Assembly: GCF_003860525.1 (NCBI RefSeq)
Contig: NZ_CP034161.1
Location: forward strand, 1,240,001-1,304,000
DNA length: 64,000 bases
Source: Epilithonimonas vandammei
Lineage (GTDB): Bacteria; Bacteroidota; Bacteroidia; Flavobacteriales; Weeksellaceae
Direction of reading: 5' to 3'
In this document: in pieces, positions 34,344 to 43,041 of the stretch
Position numbering within the stretch: position 1 is the first letter of the stretch
How the letters are laid out: the number at the start of each line of letters is the position of its first letter
The notes under the pieces: generated by a model
What the model saw: the letters and a program-made list of their open reading frames with translations, nothing else
Told to the model about the DNA's origin: nothing
Databases searched by the model: none
Translations under genes and position numbers: made by a program

Positions 34344-37300
34344 ATGAAGTTAGCAGAAATAGCCATTAAAAGACCGTCCCTGGTTATCGTATTATTTACG
34401 ATTCTTACGCTGGGAGGTTTGTTGAGTTACTCTATGATGGGGTACGAGTTGATTCCGAAGTTTGAAACCAATATGGTAACGATTTCTACGGTTTATCCAG
34501 GTGCTTCGCCAAGTGAGGTGGAAACGTCGGTAACCAGAAAAATTGAAGATGCCGTTGGTTCTTTGGAAAACGTGAAGAAAGTAGAATCTTCATCTTACGA
34601 GAGTTTATCGGTAATTATGGTTCAGCTGAATACTGGTGCCGATGTAAACTATGCTTTGAATGATGCACAAAGAAAAGTGAATGCAATCTTGGCAGATCTA
34701 CCAGAAGATGCAGATCCGCCTTCACTTCAAAAATTCTCATTGGACGATCTTCCAATTATGACATTGAGTATCTCCAGTGATAAACTGAATAACAAAGATC
34801 TTTATGACCTTCTTGACAAGAAAATCGAGCCAATTTTTTCCCGTGTAAACGGTGTTGCTCAGGTTGACCTTGTTGGTGGACAGGAAAGAGAGATCCAAGT
34901 GAGTTTGGATGAAAAGAAAATGCAGGGTTATGGTCTTGCGATTGCAGATGTACAACAAGCGATTCTTTCTTCGAACTTAGATTTCCCGACGGGAGCTTTG
35001 AAAACCAGAACTTCTCGTTCTACCATCAGACTTTCTGGGAAATATAGAGATGTGGCAGAAATGAACAATTTGGTGGTTTCCAACAAAAATGGAGCACAAG
35101 TTCGTTTGTCTGATATTGCAACTGTTTTCGATACTCAAAAAGATGTAGAGAAAATAGCCAGATATAATCAGAATTCTACCATTTTGATGCAAATCAAAAA
35201 GCAATCTGATGCCAACGCAGTTTCGGTTTCGGAATTGGTTCAGAAGACGATTGCTCAGGTTCAGGATAATTATAAAACCCAGGGAGTTAAAGTCAATATC
35301 GTAGATGACACCACAGATTTTACTCTGGAAGCGGCAGATCACGTAATTTTCGATTTGTTCTTAGCGATTATTTTGGTGGCTGTGGTAATGTTATTGTTCC
35401 TTCATAACATCAGAAACGCATTCATCGTAATGGTTTCAATTCCAGTTTCGTTGATCGCAACTGTGATTGGGATGTACTTGATGGGATATACCTTAAACCT
35501 GATGAGTTTATTAGGACTTTCGCTCGTTGTAGGTATTCTTGTGGATGATGCGATTGTGGTTTTGGAAAACGTTTACCGCCATATGGAGATGGGGAAAAGC
35601 AGAATCCGTGCAGCATACGACGGAGCTTCAGAAATTGGATTTACCGTAACTGCAATTACATTGGTAATCGTGGTGGTATTCTTACCGATTGCGATGAGTT
35701 CAGGTTTGGTTTCTGATATCTTGGCGCAGTTCTGTGTGACCGTAGTTATTGCAACAATGTTATCATTGTTGGCTTCCTTTACGATTATTCCTTGGTTATC
35801 ATCAAGATTTGGTAAGTTGGTACATTTGACCGGGAAAAATCCATTTGAGAAATTTATCCTTTGGTTCGAAAAACAATTAGAGAAATTCACGCATTGGATT
35901 AGTGGAATCTTGGAGTGGTGTTTGAAATCGACAGTAAGAAGAGTAATGACTGTTATCGTAACATTCCTTATATTGATTTCTTCCTTTATGTTGGTGGCAT
36001 TTGGATTTATCGGAGGTGAATTCTTCCCGAAAATGGACAGAGGACAGTTTCTTGTTCAGATGGAATTACCAAAAGATGCTTCTGTAGAAAAAACCAACCA
36101 GGTAACATTGGCAGTTGAAAAATACCTTAGAAATGATAAGGATGTTGTAGATATGATTACAACAGTTGGTCAGCAGTCCACAGGTTTTGGTGGTGCGCAG
36201 GCAACTTTGTATCAATCCGAGATTCAGGTAATTTTAGTGGATAAATCTGAACGTAACGAAAGTACAGATATCAAATCTGCAAAAATTAAGAGAGCTCTTG
36301 AAGAAAAATTCACAGGCGTTGAGTTCAAAACAGCACCAATCGGATTAATGGGAGCAGACAACGCACCAATCGAAATGGTGGTAACGGCTCAGGACAACGA
36401 AACTGCAAATAAAGAAGCGAATAGAATCCTAGAATTACTTAAAAAAGTCCCTGGTTCTGTAGATGCAGAATTGTCAACTGACTCAGGAAGTCCGGAAGTT
36501 CAGGTAAATATCGATAGAGATAAAATGGCTTCTTTAGGCTTAAATCTTGCTAGTGTAGGACAAACGATGCAGACTGCATTCAGTGGAAATACAGATGGGA
36601 AATTCAGAGCCGGAGAATATGAATATGATATCAACATCCGTTTTGGAGATGCTAACAGACAGTCAATTGATGACGTAAGAAATCTGATGTTCACTAATCC
36701 ACAAGGTCAACAAGTAAGATTAAGCCAGTTTGCAGATGTCAAAATGGGTTCTGGACCAAGTTTGCTGGAACGTAGAGATAAAGCGCCTTCTGTGAAGGTG
36801 AAATCTAAAGTGGTCGGTCGTCCTGTGGGTGATGTTGCCAATGAATGGGCAGACCAGTTTATGAATAATGAAAAGACTAAACCTGCAGGTGTAACTTACA
36901 TCTGGAGTGGAGATATGGAAAACCAGACGGAAGGTTTCGGTACTTTAGGAATCGCACTATTGGCGGCTATTGTATTGGTTTATTTGGTAATGGTTTCCTT
37001 GTATGACTCGTTTGTTTATCCATTCGTGGTATTGTTCTCGATTCCGTTGGCATTGATTGGAGTAATGGTAATTCTTGCAATCACTGGAAATTCACTGAAT
37101 ATCTTTACAATGCTCGGTATGATTATGTTGATTGGTTTGGTTGCGAAGAACGCGATTATGATTGTCGATTTTGCGAATATGAGGAAAGCAGCCGGAGCTA
37201 ATACGCACGACGCTTTGATTCAGGCAAACCACGCTCGTCTTCGTCCGATTTTGATGACAACTATTGCGATGATTTTCGGTATGATTCCAATTGCGATTGC

Positions 37301-37562
37301 AAAAGGAGCAGGAGCGGAGATGAACAACGGATTGGCTTGGGTAATCATCGGTGGTTTGACATCATCATTATTCCTGACTTTGATTATCGTACCAGTTGTT
37401 TATTCACTTATGGAATCTGCCATTAGATTCTTTAGTAGATTATTCAATAAATGGTTCGGATGGAGTTTAGGAGAAACAGTGGATTATGACGCTGAAATGA
37501 AAGCTGAATATGAACATAGAGAACTAAGTGAAGACGGATTTACGCCTAAACACGTAGATTAA
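34344..37562 (+). CDS. RND efflux transporter permease (HAE-1 type)
   Basis: This proton-driven inner-membrane pump of 1072 aa has the RND architecture of 12 membrane segments and two large periplasmic loops. The first segment is near residues 12-31. Transmembrane helix 4 carries VVGILVDDAIVVLENVYRHME with the paired aspartates that relay protons (about residues 404-405). Its counterpart near residue 930, GLVAKNAIMIVDFANMRK, has the matching lysine. The periplasmic start YPGASPSEVETSVTRKIEDAV is typical of the HAE-1 family. It is the last gene of the tetR-tolC-adaptor-pump operon and is closed by a terminator. Substrates cannot be predicted. Confidence 0.96.
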   Translation: MKLAEIAIKRPSLVIVLFTILTLGGLLSYSMMGYELIPKFETNMVTISTVYPGASPSEVETSVTRKIEDAVGSLENVKKVESSSYESLSVIMVQLNTGADVNYALNDAQRKVNAILADLPEDADPPSLQKFSLDDLPIMTLSISSDKLNNKDLYDLLDKKIEPIFSRVNGVAQVDLVGGQEREIQVSLDEKKMQGYGLAIADVQQAILSSNLDFPTGALKTRTSRSTIRLSGKYRDVAEMNNLVVSNKNGAQVRLSDIATVFDTQKDVEKIARYNQNSTILMQIKKQSDANAVSVSELVQKTIAQVQDNYKTQGVKVNIVDDTTDFTLEAADHVIFDLFLAIILVAVVMLLFLHNIRNAFIVMVSIPVSLIATVIGMYLMGYTLNLMSLLGLSLVVGILVDDAIVVLENVYRHMEMGKSRIRAAYDGASEIGFTVTAITLVIVVVFLPIAMSSGLVSDILAQFCVTVVIATMLSLLASFTIIPWLSSRFGKLVHLTGKNPFEKFILWFEKQLEKFTHWISGILEWCLKSTVRRVMTVIVTFLILISSFMLVAFGFIGGEFFPKMDRGQFLVQMELPKDASVEKTNQVTLAVEKYLRNDKDVVDMITTVGQQSTGFGGAQATLYQSEIQVILVDKSERNESTDIKSAKIKRALEEKFTGVEFKTAPIGLMGADNAPIEMVVTAQDNETANKEANRILELLKKVPGSVDAELSTDSGSPEVQVNIDRDKMASLGLNLASVGQTMQTAFSGNTDGKFRAGEYEYDINIRFGDANRQSIDDVRNLMFTNPQGQQVRLSQFADVKMGSGPSLLERRDKAPSVKVKSKVVGRPVGDVANEWADQFMNNEKTKPAGVTYIWSGDMENQTEGFGTLGIALLAAIVLVYLVMVSLYDSFVYPFVVLFSIPLALIGVMVILAITGNSLNIFTMLGMIMLIGLVAKNAIMIVDFANMRKAAGANTHDALIQANHARLRPILMTTIAMIFGMIPIAIAKGAGAEMNNGLAWVIIGGLTSSLFLTLIIVPVVYSLMESAIRFFSRLFNKWFGWSLGETVDYDAEMKAEYEHRELSEDGFTPKHVD

Positions 37563-37583
37563 TCTCAATTTAATTTAACCTTG

Positions 37584-37618
37584 AAACCGTATCAATTTTT
37601 TGATGCGGTTTTTTTGTT
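37584..37618 (+). terminator. Terminator of the RND operon
   Basis: AAACCGTATCA (37584-37594) pairs with TGATGCGGTTT (37601-37611, one G-T pair), followed by T residues. Confidence 0.85.
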
Positions 37619-37626
37619 TTTAATTT

Positions 37627-37817
37627 AGAGTTTGTTTAAAAATTATGAAAAATATTTAACCACAAAGTCACAAAAGAAAAATCAAAAAAAGAAAATCTTT
37701 CAAAGAGCAAAAAAGCTAACATTTGAAGCCATTATCCTTATTTGAACTTTGATAAACTTAAGGGAAATTAAAACTTTGTGACTTTTGTGGTTTTCGAAAC
37801 AAATTTAAACAGGCTTT
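37627..37817. repeat. MITE-like inverted-repeat element, single copy
   Basis: This 191-base noncoding stretch lies downstream of the RND terminator. Its outer ends are AGAGTTTGTTTAAA on the left and the inverse of AAAGCCTGTTTAAATTT on the right. Nested inside is a second inverted pair, AACCACAAAGTCACAAAAG (37658-37676) and CTTTGTGACTTTTGTGGTT (37774-37792). The same two-tier arrangement is found in the tandem units at 45947-46606. No gene is encoded. It accounts for most of the 322-base gap between 37562 and 37885. Confidence 0.7.
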
Positions 37818-37884
37818 GAAGGATATAAATAAAAAAGACTCCCAGAAAAATCTGAAAGCCTCAATATATTTTAAAATAGAAAGA

Positions 37885-38331
37885 TTAATCTGCCATTGCT
37901 TCGCCAGACTTTCTATAGACAAAATTGCCGTAGATGTGTCTTCTTGCAAAACGACTTGGAGAATCAGAATTTACCATTTTGATGTAAGTATTTCTTGGAA
38001 CGCCTATATATTCGAACATTTGTCCGTTCAGATGCTGCACTTTCAGTATGGATTTTTCAAGATAAAAATCAGCAATGATAGAATTGGAGATAGTGTCGGT
38101 ATATTCTTCTTTATATTTTTCCTGAGTTTCTTCATTAATGCTCACTAGAAAATGATAGGCTTCAATCACAGATTTGCTCTTTTCCTCCGCTGCTAGTTTT
38201 CCCTCTTCATCATTGATAAATTTGTCCGGATGCGTATCTTTCATCACATTTCTGTAGATATTTTTCAGTTCTTTTAGCGTTACTTTATGATCTACTTCCA
38301 GCAATTTTCTGTATTCTGCAATTTTCTTCAT
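37885..38331 (-). CDS. J-domain plus KTSC-domain protein
   Basis: This 148-residue cytosolic protein combines an N-terminal DnaJ-like J domain (residues about 5-70, with HPDKF at 34-38) with a C-terminal KTSC domain (about 88-140, KVQHLNGQMFEYIGVPRNTYIKM and ARRHIYGNFVYRK). The HPD tripeptide needed for DnaK stimulation is intact. KTSC is a small domain of unknown function also found at the end of some lysyl-tRNA synthetases. The fusion suggests DnaK recruitment to whatever KTSC binds. It is monocistronic with a TACTTTTG box upstream. Confidence 0.82.
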   Translation of the reverse strand: MKKIAEYRKLLEVDHKVTLKELKNIYRNVMKDTHPDKFINDEEGKLAAEEKSKSVIEAYHFLVSINEETQEKYKEEYTDTISNSIIADFYLEKSILKVQHLNGQMFEYIGVPRNTYIKMVNSDSPSRFARRHIYGNFVYRKSGEAMAD

Positions 38332-38350
38332 TGTCCAATTTTTTCGGGTG

Positions 38351-38358
38351 CAAAAGTA
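38351..38358 (-). promoter_or_regulatory. -7 box of the J/KTSC gene (TACTTTTG)
   Basis: The minus strand reads TACTTTTG 19 bases before the ATG at 38331. Confidence 0.5.
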
Positions 38359-38479
38359 CGGGATTAAATATTAATAATGCTAATCTGTTCATTATGAATT
38401 TGTTAATAATTGAGGTATTTGTAAGGTTTTAAGTTGGGAGGGTTTTTGTAACAAGTCAAGTTGTTAAGAAAGAAAATCT

Positions 38480-38487
38480 TATCTTTG
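38480..38487 (+). promoter_or_regulatory. -7 box of the META-domain gene (TATCTTTG)
   Basis: TATCTTTG lies 19 bases before the ATG at 38507; a TTG at 38461-38463 lies 16 bases further upstream, a slightly short spacing. Confidence 0.5.
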
Positions 38488-38506
38488 GAATGTAATTTTT
38501 ATAACA

Positions 38507-38908
38507 ATGAAAAAACTTTTTTTTACATCTATATTAGCATTAACCGTTGCTTCTTGTACGAGTAGATTGGGAAATACAGACAAGCTGGGAAAAAACCAGG
38601 CATCCATCACAGGTACGCAATGGATTCTGGCAGATGATATCACCAATAGACCAACTTTGGTAATAGAGCAAAACAGAATCTCCGGAAATGCAGGCTGTAA
38701 TAACTATTTTTCAGAGGCCACAATTGATACTTCTGCCGGAAATTTTTCAGCAAAGAACATTGGCTCTACAAGAAAAATGTGTAATAATATGATAACGGAA
38801 ACAGCGTATTTGGAAGTGCTTCCAAAGGTCAATAAATATGTTGTAACCGAATCTACATTGGAACTTTATAAAGACAATCTCTTGCTTCTAAAATTCAATA
38901 AGCAGTAA
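38507..38908 (+). CDS. META-domain (HslJ-like) lipoprotein
   Basis: This 133-residue lipoprotein has signal sequence MKKLFFTSILALTVASC, with the lipobox cysteine at 17. The META domain has GTQWILADDITNRPTLVIEQ, ISGNAGCNNYFSEATID, and MCNNMITETAYLEVLPKVNKY. HslJ-like proteins are envelope proteins linked in other bacteria to heat shock or novobiocin tolerance; no precise activity is known. It was originally followed after about 12 bases by a palindromic terminator that is now split by the IS4-family element. Confidence 0.9.
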   Translation: MKKLFFTSILALTVASCTSRLGNTDKLGKNQASITGTQWILADDITNRPTLVIEQNRISGNAGCNNYFSEATIDTSAGNFSAKNIGSTRKMCNNMITETAYLEVLPKVNKYVVTESTLELYKDNLLLLKFNKQ

Positions 38909-38920
38909 ATAAAAAAATAA

Positions 38921-38940
38921 AAAAAAAGAGCTCAAATTTG
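38921..38940. terminator. Left half of a palindromic terminator split by an IS element
   Basis: Seven A residues plus GAGCTCAAATTTG precede the insertion sequence. Joined to AGCTCTTTTTTTT at 40349-40361 this restores a perfect 32-base palindrome flanked by A- and T-runs that would have terminated both the META gene and the convergent acidic-protein gene. CTCAAATTTG (38931-38940) is the left target duplication. Confidence 0.85.
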
Positions 38941-38945
38941 TAGTC

Positions 38946-38974
38946 ATGGTCGGAAGAAATTCCGGCCATTTTTT
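38946..38974 (+). terminator. Inward-facing terminator at the left end of the IS4 element
   Basis: ATGGTCGGAA (38946-38955) pairs with TTCCGGCCAT (38960-38969, one G-T pair) over a GAAA loop, then T residues. It would stop transcripts entering from the META gene. Confidence 0.75.
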
Positions 38975-38978
38975 ATGA

Positions 38979-40196
38979 CTAAGTTTTGAATACCTTTCCG
39001 GGGTCTCCGCCTGCAAAAATGATAAGTATTTCGGTAATCATATCGCGAAGTTCCATGGCAATGCGCCTTTTTGCGGTTTTGTAGCCTAAAGCGTTGGCTT
39101 TTTTGTAAATCAGCAAAAGCATTGAGGCAATCATCGTCATGTATACCATCACTTCGATGCCATTTTTGTTGAGCGAGACCAAATGGCTCAGATTGAGTTC
39201 CTGCTTTAGGAATCTGAAGAAAACTTCAATATCCCAGCGTTTGCGGTAATAGTCAGCAATTTCCTTGCTGGTGAGTTCAAACTCGTTGGTTAAAAACCAA
39301 AACTCTTTCTTTGTTTTTTCGTTACGGATTACCACCAATCGAAAATCAGTTTCTACTTTTTCTTCGCGGTGATGCACGTTTCCACGCTTGTTTTGTACCG
39401 GGATTCCGGTGTAGAGTTTTACTTTACTGTCTTTCAAGACTCTCCAGTCATCCCATCTCTCCAAACCTTGCGAAGTGAGATAGGATTCGACTTCTTCAAA
39501 CTTGCGGTTTTCTTTAGAACGGACAATGAATTTTACCGACTTTTCTTCAAATTCCTTCATCACCCTTACCGACTGCAAACCCCTGTCGATAACATAAATA
39601 TTACCGTGATGTTCTTCCTTTTTTACCTGCTTTAGGATGGCTTCCGGCAGCGCATTGTCTTCTGCAGAATATTTCTGTCCGGTAAAAACCTCTGCTCCCG
39701 AAGGCAGAACACCATCAAAAGAAAAACTAAACTTCACCAATTTTTTACCGCTTTTCTGGTCGATGCCTTCCTTGAGTTTTGAGCAGGTATCGGCGACAAT
39801 AGTACTGTCCACCCGGATAAGGTTGTATTTCTCTATCTCGGCTTTATCGTAGAGTTGCGAAAATCTTCCGTACATCTGCTCGTAGATTTCTTTGAAATAA
39901 TTAGGGTCAATTTTGGAGAGCCTCTCCGAGATGGAGCTTCTGCGTACTTTTTCTTTCTCGCCCAAACCGAAAAGTGCTTTGAAGCCGCTGCTGTTAAATG
40001 TATCTTCAAGAGTTCTCTGGCTTAGTTTTTCATTGTCGAAGATACAGAAAAGCAAAAGGTAGAACATTTTCTTGCCATGAAGCACCTTGCTGTAATAGTC
40101 CACCTTCGTGGTTGCAGAAAGATGGCTCAAAAGAGCTTCGGGAATAAAATCCAAAACTTGTTTAAGAGAAATCTTGTGGTCTTTAAATACTGACAT
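38979..40196 (-). CDS. IS4-family DDE transposase
   Basis: This 405-residue transposase has DDE residues at D130 (RVDSTIVAD), D204 (VIDRGLQS) and E324. E324 lies in YYRKRWDIEVFFRFLKQEL, which fits the IS4 YREK signature as Y317, R320, E324 and K331. The N-terminal DNA-binding part is helical, with VRRSSISERLSKIDP. The frame is complete and has no internal stop, so the enzyme is probably functional. It reads toward the META gene. The start at 40196 gives MSVFKDHKISLKQVLDFIP, a typical N-terminus for this group. Confidence 0.95.
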   Translation of the reverse strand: MSVFKDHKISLKQVLDFIPEALLSHLSATTKVDYYSKVLHGKKMFYLLLFCIFDNEKLSQRTLEDTFNSSGFKALFGLGEKEKVRRSSISERLSKIDPNYFKEIYEQMYGRFSQLYDKAEIEKYNLIRVDSTIVADTCSKLKEGIDQKSGKKLVKFSFSFDGVLPSGAEVFTGQKYSAEDNALPEAILKQVKKEEHHGNIYVIDRGLQSVRVMKEFEEKSVKFIVRSKENRKFEEVESYLTSQGLERWDDWRVLKDSKVKLYTGIPVQNKRGNVHHREEKVETDFRLVVIRNEKTKKEFWFLTNEFELTSKEIADYYRKRWDIEVFFRFLKQELNLSHLVSLNKNGIEVMVYMTMIASMLLLIYKKANALGYKTAKRRIAMELRDMITEILIIFAGGDPGKVFKT

Positions 40197-40303
40197 AAGT
40201 TATTGATTATCAGATATAAAGATACGAAATAAAACCCATTAATCCAAATTAAATCATTGAAAATCAACAAGTTAACCAAAAAAAATCAAAAAATTTTAAA
40301 TAC

Positions 40304-40330
40304 AAAAAGTCGGAAGAAAAATCTTCCGAC
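40304..40330 (-). terminator. Inward-facing terminator at the right end of the IS4 element
   Basis: GTCGGAAGA (40309-40317) pairs with TCTTCCGAC (40322-40330) over AAAA. On the minus strand it is followed by five T residues. It would stop transcripts entering from the acidic-protein gene. Confidence 0.75.
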
Positions 40331-40359
40331 CATGACTACTCAAATTTGAGCTCTTTTTT

Positions 40360-40602
40360 TTATTCTTCTTCTCCTTCTTCGTCGTATTTCGCAAGTTCTT
40401 CGTCACACCATTTGAAGGCTTCTTCTACAACTTTAGTAGCTTCAGTAGCTACAGTTTCTTCATCGTCACCTTCAAGATCATCCAACCACTCCACATCTTC
40501 TTCTTCTACATTAAGGATGAAACGAGGATATTCTGTATGCACTACGAATAGATCTTCCGGGAAATCAGAATTGTCGGCCAATAAAAACTTTGGTAATTTC
40601 AT
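40360..40602 (-). CDS. Small acidic conserved protein, function unknown
   Basis: This 80-residue protein is very acidic (NVEEEDVEWLDDLEGDDEET and a C-terminal DEEGEEE). The N-terminus MKLPKFLLADNSDFPEDLFVVHTEYPRFI looks structured, and a helix is likely around residues 52-75. It has no signal peptide or membrane segment. I recognise it only as a small conserved flavobacterial type of hypothetical protein. Its stop codon overlaps the T-run of the terminator split by the IS element. The reading frame and codon use look genuine. Confidence 0.7.
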   Translation of the reverse strand: MKLPKFLLADNSDFPEDLFVVHTEYPRFILNVEEEDVEWLDDLEGDDEETVATEATKVVEEAFKWCDEELAKYDEEGEEE

Positions 40603-40678
40603 AATAAAAATTTTTAAAATAAATCAGAGAAAGATTATGATCTCTAATTTTCAAAGATAGAAAAAATCCCTAAAACAA

Positions 40679-42010
40679 TTATTGATATTTATTTTTTTTG
40701 ATACTGATTTTTTTCTCAACTTTATATCTTGTCAGCACATCATTTTTTAGCGTATCAGAAGCTGTAAAAGTATAATAGATATGAGGATTTACAGTGCTGA
40801 TGAGTTCCGCAGTCTGTACGTCATTATCTTCCAGATCTTTCACATAGAACTTCAGTTTGCTATGCATCAGGTTTTCGTCTTTCAAAAATGTAGTTATTGC
40901 CTTTCTGTTTTCCAGGTAATTTCCTTTAGATAGCCAGGTAAATAGAAAGCCAACTGAAAGGCTTACAAATCCTATGGTATACGTCAATGCCCCGAAAACA
41001 GTGAACAGCTTTCGGAAAAATACCATCCAAATTCCAATAGAAAAAGGAGCCATCAGTCGGTAATCTATCGCATTAACAGAGTAGATATATTGTATAAAAT
41101 AAGACAACACGATGCAGACTAAAGAACCTATAACTATAAATTTTTCTGTATCACTAAGTTTGGTTTTGATGAATAGAAAAAGCATTAGCAGCATTGTCAA
41201 AACACCAATTCCATAAATTCCGTAGTTGATAATTCCGCCATTTGGATCTGCAATGTGGATGAACGGATTGAAAGTGGTTGCCATTCCTTGGAACAGTTCC
41301 AAAAGAAGCTGAGATGTAGGTTTGAGGCCTATTTCTAAAAAAGTATCGATGTATTTTTCATTAAAATAATCAATAAAAGTAAATTTGTAAATACCGTAGA
41401 ACAGAATACCTACAATTCCGCTTAAACCAAAGGTTTTCCAATAATTTTTCCTGAAATTCATCAATCCGAAAATGATATTTCCAAAGCAGAAAAATAAGCC
41501 GCTGTACCGGATATTAATCATTACAATCAAGCATAGACTAAAATAAAAGCTCCCTTTTGCTAAAGTATATTTTTGGTTTATAATCTGTCTTCCTATGTAA
41601 AAATAAATCACGACAAAAGGAAGGATCATTTCTTCACTCATTGTAAATGAAAAAATACTGACAAAGCTGAATAAAGAAGAAATAATCATCAGTTCTTTGA
41701 AGAAAAACTGTTTTCTGTATGCAAAAATCAGAATGACAGTGTATGCCAATAGTCCAACAAGCTTACTGCTCCAAAAGTGATCCAGCTCAAAATAAGTGAA
41801 AAACTTAATGGCTAGCGGATAACCGAGCGGAGCCGTGGTATTATCTATAACAGGAAAAATCTCAGATTGCCTCATATAACGGATAGAATCCGGACTAACA
41901 CGTCCTTTTTCATTCAAAAGAAACCGAAGAATTATCATAATGTACGTGATGATAACCAGTAATATCTGAATGTATTTTTCTTTTGCGGGCTTGAGTTTAA
42001 AAGTAATCAT
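40679..42010 (-). CDS. Polytopic membrane protein, glycosyltransferase-like (GT-C type layout)
   Basis: This is an inner-membrane protein of 443 aa with about 10-12 hydrophobic segments and a loop ahead of the second segment, LNEKGRVSPDSIRYMRQSEIF, which carries an acidic residue as in GT-C glycosyltransferases. The C-terminal 80 residues are soluble and periplasmic in appearance. I do not recognise a specific family, so the activity is inferred from layout only. I chose the ATG at 42010 (MITFKLKPAKEKY) because upstream codons run through the terminator hairpin of the preceding gene. Confidence 0.6.
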   Translation of the reverse strand: MITFKLKPAKEKYIQILLVIITYIMIILRFLLNEKGRVSPDSIRYMRQSEIFPVIDNTTAPLGYPLAIKFFTYFELDHFWSSKLVGLLAYTVILIFAYRKQFFFKELMIISSLFSFVSIFSFTMSEEMILPFVVIYFYIGRQIINQKYTLAKGSFYFSLCLIVMINIRYSGLFFCFGNIIFGLMNFRKNYWKTFGLSGIVGILFYGIYKFTFIDYFNEKYIDTFLEIGLKPTSQLLLELFQGMATTFNPFIHIADPNGGIINYGIYGIGVLTMLLMLFLFIKTKLSDTEKFIVIGSLVCIVLSYFIQYIYSVNAIDYRLMAPFSIGIWMVFFRKLFTVFGALTYTIGFVSLSVGFLFTWLSKGNYLENRKAITTFLKDENLMHSKLKFYVKDLEDNDVQTAELISTVNPHIYYTFTASDTLKNDVLTRYKVEKKISIKKNKYQ

Positions 42011-42021
42011 AGTTTTTTCAT

Positions 42022-42053
42022 AAAAAAAGTCAGAACCAAATGCTGATTCTGAC
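42022..42053 (-). terminator. Terminator of the 3-hydroxyacyl-CoA dehydrogenase gene
   Basis: GTCAGAA (42029-42035) pairs with TTCTGAC (42047-42053). On the minus strand it is followed by seven T residues. Confidence 0.8.
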
Positions 42054-42100
42054 AAAGTTATAAATCGTAGATTAAAATTACTAATTTGATAATCAATAAT

Positions 42101-42991
42101 TTATTTTAAAAACATTTTAGATACTTTCTCTGCCTTTTTACTTTCGGAATAATCATAGAAACCTTCACCAGATTTCACCCCTTTTTTGCCTGCCATTACC
42201 ATATTGACGAGAAGTGGATTCGGAGCATATTTCGGATTTTTAAAACCATCGTACATTACGTTCAAAATAGCAAGGCAAACATCAAGACCTATAAAATCTG
42301 CCAATTGCAAAGGTCCCATTGGATGCGCCATTCCGAGTTTCATCACCGTATCAATTTCCTCAACACCAGCTACACCGTTGTAAAGTGTTTCGATAGCTTC
42401 GTTGATCATCGGCATCAGAATTCTGTTGGCTACAAATCCGGGATAATCATTCACTTCTGTTGGAACTTTTCCTAAGGTTTTGCTCAATTCAAAAATCTCA
42501 TCAAATGTTTCTTTGGAAGTGGAGTAGCCTTTGATGATTTCTACCAGTTTCATAATCGGAACCGGATTCATAAAGTGCATTCCGATGACTTTTTCCGGAC
42601 GCTTGGTTGCAGCTGCAATTTGAGTAATTGAGATAGACGATGTATTAGTTGCTAGAATACAGTTTTCCGGCGCCAACTCATCAATCTGAGTAAATATTTT
42701 CAGTTTCAAATCCAGATTTTCCGTGGCTGCTTCTACGATTAGATCAGAATTGGGTGCTGCCTCTTTTAAATCTGTAAATGTTGTAATGTTTGCGAGGGTT
42801 TTTGCTTTTTCTTCCTCGGTCAAGTTTCCTTTGGCGATGATTCTATCAAGATTGGTAGTGATGGTTTGGATGGCTTTGTCCAAACTGTTTTGATTGACAT
42901 CTACCAAACTTACTGCAAATCCACTTTGAGCAAAAGTATGGGCAATCCCGTTTCCCATAGTTCCGGCGCCTATTACAACAATGTTTTTCAT
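42101..42991 (-). CDS. 3-hydroxyacyl-CoA (3-hydroxybutyryl-CoA) dehydrogenase
   Basis: This 296-residue NAD-dependent enzyme oxidises (S)-3-hydroxybutyryl-CoA to acetoacetyl-CoA, or the reverse. The Rossmann motif IVVIGAGTMGNGIAHTFAQSG (residues 4-24) opens the protein. The catalytic histidine is in VIGMHFMNPVPIMKLVEII (about 138), with NTSSISI before it and DYPGFVANRILMPMINEA after it. The short single-domain form corresponds to Hbd/PaaH-type enzymes rather than the multifunctional FadB. It is monocistronic with its own terminator, and no thiolase gene lies next to it. Confidence 0.93.
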   Translation of the reverse strand: MKNIVVIGAGTMGNGIAHTFAQSGFAVSLVDVNQNSLDKAIQTITTNLDRIIAKGNLTEEEKAKTLANITTFTDLKEAAPNSDLIVEAATENLDLKLKIFTQIDELAPENCILATNTSSISITQIAAATKRPEKVIGMHFMNPVPIMKLVEIIKGYSTSKETFDEIFELSKTLGKVPTEVNDYPGFVANRILMPMINEAIETLYNGVAGVEEIDTVMKLGMAHPMGPLQLADFIGLDVCLAILNVMYDGFKNPKYAPNPLLVNMVMAGKKGVKSGEGFYDYSESKKAEKVSKMFLK

Positions 42992-43041
42992 GTTTATTTT
43001 TATTATTTATAATTATCTATTTTCTATCAGTCTATTCTCTT

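Larger units (their letters stand above)
38941..40338 (-). mobile_element. IS4-family insertion sequence, complete
   Basis: The element is 1398 bases with perfect 17-base terminal inverted repeats, TAGTCATGGTCGGAAGA at 38941-38957 and its inverse at 40322-40338. A 10-base target duplication CTCAAATTTG flanks it (38931-38940 and 40339-40348). One intact transposase gene fills the interior. Both ends carry hairpins followed by T-runs that face inward. Intact ends, open reading frame and perfect duplication suggest a recent insertion. Confidence 0.95.

Noticed and set aside
42011-42055. Upstream start of the polytopic membrane protein
   Set aside because: These codons lie within the terminator hairpin of the preceding gene.
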